From Clostridia bacterium (GTDB lineage: Bacteria; Bacillota_A; Clostridia; UMGS1883; HGM11501): 10,093 bases of DNA. The DNA is taken from contig JAFXHP010000064.1 in NCBI GenBank assembly GCA_017536285.1, forward strand, positions 1 through 10,093, read 5' to 3'. Made by a program: the position numbers and the translations under genes. Numbering within the stretch: the first letter of the stretch is position 1; every line of letters starts with the position of its first letter. Of this stretch, positions 1 through 5,183 are shown in pieces. The notes beneath the pieces are model-generated. The model was not told the origin of the DNA. It worked only from the letters and a program-made list of their open reading frames with translations, and made no database searches.

Positions 1-17
1 CAGTTCTTTTTCTTTGG

Positions 18-54
18 AGTTATCGGTGTTTAATCGATAACTTTTTTATTTTTT
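18..54 (+). terminator. Terminator-like hairpin in the leader of the AGCS symporter gene
   Basis: An 8-bp perfect stem, AGTTATCG (18-25) with CGATAACT (35-42), has a 9-nt loop and runs into a T-rich tract (42-54, broken by one A). It ends exactly where the AGGAGG ribosome site (55-60) of the symporter gene begins. It is either the terminator of a gene outside the window or the expression platform of a cis-acting leader RNA. Its position directly against the ribosome site favours the second reading. The window begins too close to show any aptamer. Confidence 0.65.
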
Positions 55-67
55 AGGAGGCATTTAT

Positions 68-1468
68 ATGCAGGAAAAATTGTTAAGTATTGTGGCGAAA
101 GCCAACGGCTATCTGGCGGATTACATTTTAATAATCCTCCTCATAGGTGCAGGTCTTTTATTCAGCTTCAAAACCGGTTTCGTACAGGTTCGCTGCTTCG
201 GCGAGGGTATGAAAAAGGTTTTCGGCAACATCAAGCTTTTCGGCGGTAAGCAGCAGGGCGGCGGTTTAAGCTCCTTCCAGGCACTGGCTACAGCTATTGC
301 CGCTCAGGTTGGTACAGGTAACATCGTTGGTGCATCCGGTGCTATCTTGGTTGGTGGTCCCGGTGCTATCTTCTGGATGTGGATTATCGCATTCTTAGGT
401 ATGGCAACAATCTATGCCGAGGCAGTGCTTGCACAGAAGACAAGAGAAACCGATGCGGCAGGCGAAATCCACGGTGGTCCCGTTTACTACATAAAGAAGG
501 CATTCCCCAACGGCTTTGGTACCTTCCTTTCCGTATTCTTCGCAATTGCAATCACACTTGCCCTTGGCTTCATGGGCTCCATGGTACAGTCCAACTCCAT
601 CGCAGAGTCCTGTAACACAGCTTTCGGTATTCCCACCTGGGTTATCGGTATTATCATTTCCGCTATCTGTGCTATCATTTTCATCGGTGGTATCCAGAGA
701 ATTGCATCTGTAACAGAAAAGCTCGTTCCCGTAATGGCAGTACTCTTCCTTGCAGGCGGTCTTGTAATCCTTGGCATCAACTTCAAGGCTATTCCCGAAA
801 CCTTCGGAATGATCTTCAAGTATGCATTCACTCCCCAGGCTTTAATCGGTGGTACCTTCGGTGCGGCAATTAAGACAGCAATCAGCCAGGGTGCAAAGCG
901 CGGTCTTTTCTCCAACGAAGCAGGTATGGGTTCTACACCTCACGCTCACGCTCAGGCAAACGTTGAAAAGGCACACGACCAGGGTGTTGTTGCTATGATC
1001 GGCGTATTCATTGACACATTCATCGTTCTTACAATGACAGCACTTGTTATTATTTCCACACTTTATGCAAACGGAAGCACAGCTTGGCAGACCGTTACAA
1101 AGACCAATGCGATGCAGACAGCTTATACAACTGCCCTTCCCGCACTCGGCAACTTCGGCAGCATCTTCGTTGCAATCTGCTTACTCTTCTTTGCATTCTC
1201 CACAATTATCAGCTGGAACTTCTTCGGTAAGATAAACGTTCAGTACCTCTTCAAGAACAAAAAGGCTGCAAACATTATCTATGCCGTAATTGCAATAGTA
1301 TTTATCTTCCTCGGAACACTTGCATCCAACGACCTCGTTTGGGAGCTTACAGACTTCTTTAACTATCTTATGGTTATCCCCAACGTTATAGCACTTGTTG
1401 CTCTTTCCAAGGTTGTAGGTCAGGAAGCAAAGGACGCTATAAAAGCAAAGAAAGAATTAAAGAAATAA
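68..1468 (+). CDS. Sodium:alanine/glycine symporter, AGCS family
   Basis: This integral membrane carrier imports a small neutral amino acid, typically alanine or glycine, coupled to Na+ (sometimes H+) in the AGCS (Na_Ala_symp) family. The 466 residues match the usual family length. Family landmarks are visible: the conserved block SSFQALATAIAAQVGTGNIV at residues 68-87, GGPGAIFWMW at 96-105, and the ISQGAKRGLFSNEAGMGS region at 272-289. About ten hydrophobic segments lie between residue 18 and residue 448, followed by a Lys-rich cytoplasmic tail (455-466). The start is set by AGGAGG at 55-60, 7 nt upstream of the ATG. The gene stands alone, with a terminator-like hairpin just before its ribosome site and a strong terminator 12 nt after its stop. 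Codons favour TTC, AAC and ATC, which suggests high expression. The family call is firm; alanine versus glycine cannot be decided from sequence. Confidence 0.95.
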   Translation: MQEKLLSIVAKANGYLADYILIILLIGAGLLFSFKTGFVQVRCFGEGMKKVFGNIKLFGGKQQGGGLSSFQALATAIAAQVGTGNIVGASGAILVGGPGAIFWMWIIAFLGMATIYAEAVLAQKTRETDAAGEIHGGPVYYIKKAFPNGFGTFLSVFFAIAITLALGFMGSMVQSNSIAESCNTAFGIPTWVIGIIISAICAIIFIGGIQRIASVTEKLVPVMAVLFLAGGLVILGINFKAIPETFGMIFKYAFTPQALIGGTFGAAIKTAISQGAKRGLFSNEAGMGSTPHAHAQANVEKAHDQGVVAMIGVFIDTFIVLTMTALVIISTLYANGSTAWQTVTKTNAMQTAYTTALPALGNFGSIFVAICLLFFAFSTIISWNFFGKINVQYLFKNKKAANIIYAVIAIVFIFLGTLASNDLVWELTDFFNYLMVIPNVIALVALSKVVGQEAKDAIKAKKELKK

Positions 1469-1480
1469 TTAAGGCATAAT

Positions 1481-1513
1481 AAAAATCACCATCCGTCGGA
1501 TGGTGATTTTTTT
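1481..1513 (+). terminator. Intrinsic terminator of the AGCS symporter gene
   Basis: A 14-bp perfect stem (1481-1494 with 1498-1511) whose core is TCACCATCC/GGATGGTGA closes on a 3-nt GTC loop. It is flanked by an A-run on the 5' side and seven Ts (1507-1513) on the 3' side. It starts 12 nt after the symporter stop codon. The symmetric A and T runs mean it could also work on the - strand. Confidence 0.95.
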
Positions 1514-1520
1514 GTGCTTA

Positions 1521-1600
1521 TGTCATTCTTGATGCAGCATAGCGGAGCGAAGAAGCTGAAGCTTAGGCAGATGAGGGCATCTGCCTTCTGCTTTTGATGC
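1521..1600. repeat. Candidate degenerate interspersed repeat with an internal hairpin
   Basis: The stretch begins with GTCATTC (1522-1528) and continues with GGAGCGAAGAAG (1544-1555). This resembles the dispersed intergenic motif GTCATTCTGAGCGAAGCGAAGAATC seen in many bacterial genomes, here with an insertion in the middle. It is followed by a perfect hairpin, GGCAGATG (1566-1573) with CATCTGCC (1578-1585) and an AGGG loop. An outer AAGC/GCTT pairing (1559-1562 with 1590-1593) leads into a short T-run. No convincing coding sequence covers it. Only one copy lies in this window, so repeat status rests on recalled similarity and is uncertain. Confidence 0.4.
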
Positions 1601-1625
1601 TTTGACAGCGGGAGTAAGGTGCAAT

Positions 1626-1650
1626 AAAGGGGCGATTAAAACGCCCCTTT
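1626..1650 (-). terminator. Probable terminator downstream of hydG
   Basis: A 9-bp perfect stem, AAAGGGGCG (1626-1634) with CGCCCCTTT (1642-1650), has a 7-nt AT-rich loop. It lies 4 nt beyond the hydG stop codon (1655-1657 on the - strand). The U-tract on the - strand is short, so termination may be partial. The element could also stop + strand transcription arriving from the symporter gene. Confidence 0.75.
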
Positions 1651-1654
1651 TACA

Positions 1655-3106
1655 TTACAGTCTTAAATCGTGCTCGCCGTTTTCAATTCGGGTAAGCATA
1701 TCGGTAAGCTTTTTATGCATAGCGCTTCCTTCAAACTGTGCGAGATGTTCAGCTATTGTCTTTTCGCCAAGCTCCTTTGTGGCGGGGGATGCATAGTCTA
1801 CAAGATATTCCTTGAAGGTAAGAATCGCATTGGGAATGCAGAAGTTGTGAACAAACTTTGTTTTTGCCACCTTCATAAATGCTTCGCCGGTTCTACCTGC
1901 TCTGTAGCAGGCGGTGCAGAAGGAGGGGATGTTCCCACGCTTACAGATTTCGTATACCACGTCATCTAAGCTTCTTGAATCGTTTATGGTAAACTGCTCC
2001 TTGTCAGCCATAGTGTTTGCCATTTTGGATTTGGTGTAAGCACCAACGCCGATTCTTGTGCCGGCATCAATTTGGGATACGCCGTATTCCAAAACTGCAC
2101 TTCTTACCTCGTCCTTTTCCCTTGCGGTGCAGATTAAGCCTGTGTATGGAACGGAAAGACGGAGAATCGCAACAAGCTTCTTAAAGTCCTCGTCGGAAAC
2201 CTGATATTCGGGATTTTCCGCATAGGGAGTGTCCTTTGCAGGTGTGATTCTGGGGAAGGAAATTGTGTGGGGGCCTACGCCGTTGAAGGTTTCTTCTAAG
2301 TGAATGGTGTGATACATTAAGCCCATAAGCTCAAATCGCCAGTCATAAAGTCCGAAGAGTACGCCGAGACCGCAATCGTCAACCCCTGCCTCCTGGGCTC
2401 TGTCCATGGCATAAAGTCTCCAGCGGTAGTGACCTTTGATTGTGCCTTCGGGATGCACCTTTTTATAGGTTTCGTGGTGATAGGTCTCCTGGAACACCTG
2501 GAAGGTGCCGATTCCCACTTCCTTAAGCTTTTTGAGCTCCTCAACTCGCAGGGGTGCGGCATTGATGTTGGCACGGCGGATTTCGCCGTTCTTCGTTTTG
2601 GTGGCATAAACCTTTTTAATGCTGTCCACCATATAGGAAACCTCGGTATGGGGGGATTCACCGTAAACCAAAATGGTACGCTTTTGTCCCTCGTCAATCA
2701 TAATCTTAACTTCTTCTTCGATTTCATCCATTGTAAGGGTTTTTCTGTGCATTGCTGTGTTGGATGAACGGAAACCGCAATAGGTGCAGTTGTTTGCACA
2801 TTCGTCGCTTAAATAAAGAGGTGCAAAAAATACGATTCTGTCACCGTAAACCTCTTCTTTTAATGTTTTTGCAAGGGCAAACATCTCTTCGATTGTTTCG
2901 GGGTCCTTGTTCTGAATTAAAATCGCCATTTCGTCAGGATCGAGTCTTACGCATTCTTCGGCCTTTTTAAGTACGGCACGAACCTCTTCCTTTGTGGGGT
3001 TTTCGTGGGCGTTTAACTTTTCCCATATTAAATCATCATCGATGAAGTCCTTTTCCATCTCGTCATAGGGACGGAAATCCTCTTTATATTTTTCCAAAAA
3101 ATTCAT
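1655..3106 (-). CDS. hydG: [FeFe]-hydrogenase maturase HydG, radical SAM tyrosine lyase
   Basis: HydG cleaves tyrosine with S-adenosylmethionine to p-cresol and dehydroglycine. The latter gives the CO and CN- ligands delivered as an Fe(CO)2(CN) synthon during assembly of the hydrogenase H-cluster. The 483-residue length is normal. The radical SAM motif CX3CX2C is at Cys103, Cys107 and Cys110 (sequence CANNCTYC). A C-terminal CX2CX22C motif at Cys397, Cys400 and Cys423 matches the auxiliary cluster ligands that separate HydG from its relative ThiH, so ThiH is unlikely. The start is supported by AAAGGAG on the - strand (3114-3120), 7 nt before the ATG. The gene is monocistronic here: partners hydE, hydF and the hydrogenase are not in the window. 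It is preceded by a strong promoter and a leader carrying an internal terminator, so expression is probably controlled at elongation. Confidence 0.95.
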   Translation of the reverse strand: MNFLEKYKEDFRPYDEMEKDFIDDDLIWEKLNAHENPTKEEVRAVLKKAEECVRLDPDEMAILIQNKDPETIEEMFALAKTLKEEVYGDRIVFFAPLYLSDECANNCTYCGFRSSNTAMHRKTLTMDEIEEEVKIMIDEGQKRTILVYGESPHTEVSYMVDSIKKVYATKTKNGEIRRANINAAPLRVEELKKLKEVGIGTFQVFQETYHHETYKKVHPEGTIKGHYRWRLYAMDRAQEAGVDDCGLGVLFGLYDWRFELMGLMYHTIHLEETFNGVGPHTISFPRITPAKDTPYAENPEYQVSDEDFKKLVAILRLSVPYTGLICTAREKDEVRSAVLEYGVSQIDAGTRIGVGAYTKSKMANTMADKEQFTINDSRSLDDVVYEICKRGNIPSFCTACYRAGRTGEAFMKVAKTKFVHNFCIPNAILTFKEYLVDYASPATKELGEKTIAEHLAQFEGSAMHKKLTDMLTRIENGEHDLRL

Positions 3107-3121
3107 AGGTTTTCTCCTTTC

Positions 3122-3152
3122 AAAAAAATCCTTCTGCCGGGAAGCAGAAGGA
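3122..3152 (-). terminator. Intrinsic terminator inside the hydG leader (candidate attenuator)
   Basis: Read on the - strand, a 9-bp perfect stem TCCTTCTGC/GCAGAAGGA (3152-3144 with 3137-3129), with a 6-nt loop, is followed directly by seven Ts (3128-3122). It ends one base before the AAAGGAG ribosome site of hydG. A complete terminator between a strong promoter and the gene it faces means that hydG needs read-through, antitermination or another promoter. Confidence 0.85.
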
Positions 3153-3200
3153 GAGTGTGACTTTTATCTGTCGCCTTTCCGTTAAGAATCTACTTCACGG

Positions 3201-3242
3201 TTAGAAAAAATTGTGGGCAATACGACCTGAAACACAAGCCAT
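3201..3242 (-). CDS. Possible 13-codon leader peptide of hydG
   Basis: A short frame, MACVSGRIAHNFF followed by TAA, begins about 5 nt after the predicted transcription start, so it would be translated nearly leaderless. No ribosome site can fit ahead of it. Its stop falls just before the CCGT...ACGG hairpin and well before the terminator, which is the geometry of ribosome-dependent attenuation. There is no marked run of a single regulatory codon apart from two Phe at the end, and no Tyr codon although HydG consumes tyrosine. A frame this short can occur by chance. Confidence 0.2.
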   Translation of the reverse strand: MACVSGRIAHNFF

Positions 3243-3253
3243 ACCGCAAAGGT

Positions 3254-3282
3254 ATAATAGCATAAAGCGGGCTGAATGTCAA
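3254..3282 (-). promoter_or_regulatory. Near-consensus sigma-A promoter for the hydG leader
   Basis: On the - strand a perfect -35 box TTGACA (3282-3277) is separated by 17 nt from a -10 box TATTAT (3259-3254, five of six matches). The predicted start is near G3247. This is the best promoter match in the window and points at the hydG leader. Confidence 0.85.
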
Positions 3283-3285
3283 GTC

Positions 3286-3314
3286 TTGCGTTTATGGAAG
3301 GGAAATGATATAAT
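3286..3314 (+). promoter_or_regulatory. Probable promoter of the SLH surface-protein gene
   Basis: A perfect -10 box TATAAT (3309-3314) has a weak -35 candidate TTGCGT (3286-3291) at the ideal 17-nt spacing. The predicted start is near 3321, giving a leader of about 88 nt. Only three bases separate its -35 box from that of the opposing hydG promoter, so the two promoters probably compete or share a regulator site. Confidence 0.65.
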
Positions 3315-3329
3315 ATATGATATAAAAAT

Positions 3330-3377
3330 GTAGGGAGCGGCGGTTTCCGACGCTCCGTTTTCGGCACAGCCCTACGG
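3330..3377. repeat. GC-rich folded element, candidate dispersed repeat, in the SLH gene leader
   Basis: An outer GTAGGG (3330-3335) can pair with CCCTAC (3370-3375). An inner GGAGCG (3334-3339) can pair with CGCTCC (3351-3356) and is followed by GTTTT. The two pairings overlap by two bases. The element is far richer in G and C than the AT-rich DNA on either side. Its layout (GTAGGG, GC-rich stem, CGGCACAGCCCTACGG) resembles intergenic repeats I associate with uncultured Clostridia. Only one copy is present here, so repeat status is inferred. In the transcript it would fold between the promoter and the ribosome site. Confidence 0.4.
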
Positions 3378-3408
3378 TAATTTATATTATTTAAAAAGGA
3401 GGAGTATT

Positions 3409-5034
3409 ATGAAAAAAATATTATCACTTTTATTAACTATACTTATGCTCTTTACTTATGTGAGTGCAAACGAATCTTACGGCGACTGGGAAAAGTCCGG
3501 CTGGTTCGGTGATGCTGCCACCTATCATTACAGCAGTAAGACCGGCGTTTTAACCATAGAAGGCTCCGGCGAAGCAACACATCATCCGGACTGGGAAACG
3601 GGAAAAGGCCTGACGGATGCTGAATATGCTGAATATATGAGCAATTCCTGGCGTGTGCGTGAGGTTATAGTCGGCGAGGGAATTACAAGCTTGGATCACG
3701 ATATTTTCCAGCAGTTCCGGGATCTTTCGAAAGTAACCCTTCCTTCCACCTTAAAGGAAATAGGAAGCGATGCTTTTTATTACTGTAAGTCGTTAACAGA
3801 GCTTACTCTTCCGGAGGGGCTTGAAATAATCGGTGGCAGGGCATTCAGGGAATCTTCCATTTCCAGAATAAATATACCCGAAGGGGTTAAAAAAATCGGA
3901 CACGATGCTTTTTCCCATTGCCCCGTGACAGAGCTTCATCTGCCATCGACCGTGGAAGAAATTGATTATAAGGCATTTTCAAACAACCTTCACACCCTTG
4001 AAAAAATCACAGTTGATGAAAACAATCAAAATTTCACAAGCGTTGACGGAGTTTTGTTTTCCAAGGATATGACAAAGCTCATAGCATTCCCTTCAGGGAA
4101 GAAGAATAAGGCGTACACTGTTCCTGAATCAGTTAAAGTAATAGGCGAATATTCCTTTGAATATACCACTCTTTCCGAGCTTAATATAAATGAAGGAACA
4201 GAAATTGTAGAACCCGGTGCTATTTCCTGGTCGGACACACTGGAAGTGGTAAATTTCTCCGATACCGTTAAGGAAATAAGGGATATGAAGGAAAACACCA
4301 ACATTAAAAAGCTCATAATTCCGGAAAGCGTTACCTATTACCGAGGCTTTAACGAAGAAGGCAGAGTTGACACCGTGCACAGGGGGGATTTACCCACGCC
4401 CTATTATTGCTACTGTGGCGGCTTTCACCATCACAGCGAAAATTTCGTATGGTCTGATGGATGGACGTGGAGACAGTGCCAGAAATTAGTTGATACTCCG
4501 GACTCGTGGGCTGAGGATGAAATCGATAAAGCAAAGGAAGCGGGTATTGTTCCCGAAAGCCTTTTGTACGGATTCAAGAGCCGTATAACAAGAAGGGAAT
4601 TTGCAGAACTCGTTATTGCCCTTACGGAAAAAGCGGTGGGACGGGAGCTTCCTTTAGCGGAGGAGAATTTCGATGACACCCACTCTGTTGCCGTGTCAAA
4701 GGCGAAGGCGGCAGGCATCGTTTCAGGCAGAGGGGATAACATCTATAACCCGGGAAGCTTTGTAACAAGGGAAGAAATTGCCGTAATGTTCCTTCGCACC
4801 ATAGAATTTGTTGAAAAGGAAAAAGGCGTAACCTTAATTGAAAAGAAGGCTTCCATTGATAAAGTATATGCAGACCGTGACAAGGTATCTTCCTGGGCCG
4901 TCAAGGCTCTTGCAACCTTAAACGGCGAAGGCATAATAAAAGGCACAACCAACTCAACGCTCTTTCCTTCGGGAACGGCAACAGTGCAGGAAAGTGTGAT
5001 TCTTGCATTGAGAATATACGAAATCGTCGGGTAA
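3409..5034 (+). CDS. Secreted leucine-rich-repeat protein with three C-terminal SLH domains
   Basis: This is probably a cell-surface protein held to the wall by SLH domains, with BspA-type (LRR_5) repeats available for binding or adhesion. Residues 1-20 form a signal peptide (MKK, hydrophobic core, VSA at the likely cleavage site). Residues 31-56 resemble the short beta module that often precedes such repeats (TGVLTIEGSGEAT). LRR_5 repeats run from about 82 to 312, with the pattern LPxxLxxIGxxAF recurring near 110-125, 133-146, 156-168 and 178-190, and the typical SVDGVLFSKDMTKLIAFPSG insert at 211-230. A Cys/His/Trp-rich linker spans 331-357. SLH domains lie at about 366-409, 420-470 and 484-540. 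The start has AAGGAGG (3396-3402) 6 nt upstream. It appears monocistronic. ATA and other less favoured codons are commoner than in the transporter genes, which suggests lower expression. The ligand is unknown. Confidence 0.9.
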   Translation: MKKILSLLLTILMLFTYVSANESYGDWEKSGWFGDAATYHYSSKTGVLTIEGSGEATHHPDWETGKGLTDAEYAEYMSNSWRVREVIVGEGITSLDHDIFQQFRDLSKVTLPSTLKEIGSDAFYYCKSLTELTLPEGLEIIGGRAFRESSISRINIPEGVKKIGHDAFSHCPVTELHLPSTVEEIDYKAFSNNLHTLEKITVDENNQNFTSVDGVLFSKDMTKLIAFPSGKKNKAYTVPESVKVIGEYSFEYTTLSELNINEGTEIVEPGAISWSDTLEVVNFSDTVKEIRDMKENTNIKKLIIPESVTYYRGFNEEGRVDTVHRGDLPTPYYCYCGGFHHHSENFVWSDGWTWRQCQKLVDTPDSWAEDEIDKAKEAGIVPESLLYGFKSRITRREFAELVIALTEKAVGRELPLAEENFDDTHSVAVSKAKAAGIVSGRGDNIYNPGSFVTREEIAVMFLRTIEFVEKEKGVTLIEKKASIDKVYADRDKVSSWAVKALATLNGEGIIKGTTNSTLFPSGTATVQESVILALRIYEIVG

Positions 5035-5183
5035 TTTGGTGAATTTGTTAAAAGACTGACGTTTTTACACAGCATAATTTCAGCATAATTACAATTTAAA
5101 AGAAGCACTTTTGTGTGATAAAATATAGGGTAAATAAAAATCATCCCCAAAGGGTGGTTAATTTTAGAAAAGAGGTAATTAAA
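5035..5183. promoter_or_regulatory. livJ upstream region with a direct repeat and weak promoter candidates
   Basis: The 149 bp between the SLH gene and livJ are AT-rich. The 10-mer CAGCATAATT occurs twice in the same orientation at 5070-5079 and 5081-5090, an 11-nt period that is about one helical turn and could be an operator. TAAAAT (5119-5124) is a possible -10 box, but no good -35 box sits 17 nt upstream. No clear terminator of the SLH gene is visible, so some read-through into livJ is possible. Confidence 0.4.
5171..5176 (+). promoter_or_regulatory. Ribosome binding site that fixes the livJ start
   Basis: AGAGGT lies 7 nt before the ATG at 5184. An in-frame ATG at 5115 would add 23 residues (beginning MIKYRVNKNHPQ) ahead of the signal peptide. 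It has no ribosome site and would bury the lipoprotein signal, so 5184 is the real start. Confidence 0.85.

Larger units (their letters stand above)
3122..3247 (-). ncRNA. Candidate structured leader RNA or small RNA upstream of hydG
   Basis: From the predicted start near G3247 to the end of the terminator is about 126 nt. By hand the transcript can fold as nested helices: GTGT (3235-3232) with ACAC (3158-3155), then GTCG (3226-3223) with CGAC (3173-3170), closing over a hairpin CCGT...ACGG (3200-3179) that contains an AAG/CTT extension. The terminator hairpin follows. I compared it by eye with common riboswitch and T-box signatures (T-box core, TPP, SAM, cobalamin, FMN, glycine, c-di-GMP, ZTP, NiCo, manganese) and saw none. 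It may be a cis-regulatory leader, a small RNA, or a simple attenuator. The pairing has not been tested by energy calculation or covariation. Confidence 0.45.

Noticed and set aside
487..915. 142-codon - strand frame opposite the symporter gene
   Set aside because: Antisense shadow of a clear membrane-protein gene; its sequence mirrors the codon bias of the real gene.
1602..1796. 64-codon + strand frame across the hydG terminator
   Set aside because: It overlaps the 3' end of hydG in antisense, crosses a hairpin, and has no ribosome site.
1655..3106. ThiH (thiamine-pathway tyrosine lyase) as identity of the radical SAM gene
   Set aside because: The C-terminal CX2CX22C motif is the HydG auxiliary-cluster motif, and no thiamine genes are nearby.
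3182..3367. 61-codon - strand frame covering the divergent control region
   Set aside because: It would run across both promoters and the GC-rich element, has no plausible ribosome site, and would need a transcript starting upstream of the hydG promoter.
5142..5158. CCCCAAAGGG hairpin before livJ as a terminator of the SLH gene
   Set aside because: The stem is only about 3 bp before mismatches or a bulge, with no T-run directly after it.
5115..5183. 23-residue N-terminal extension of LivJ from an upstream in-frame ATG
   Set aside because: It would put charged residues ahead of the lipoprotein signal. The ATG at 5184 has a ribosome site and a proper signal peptide.
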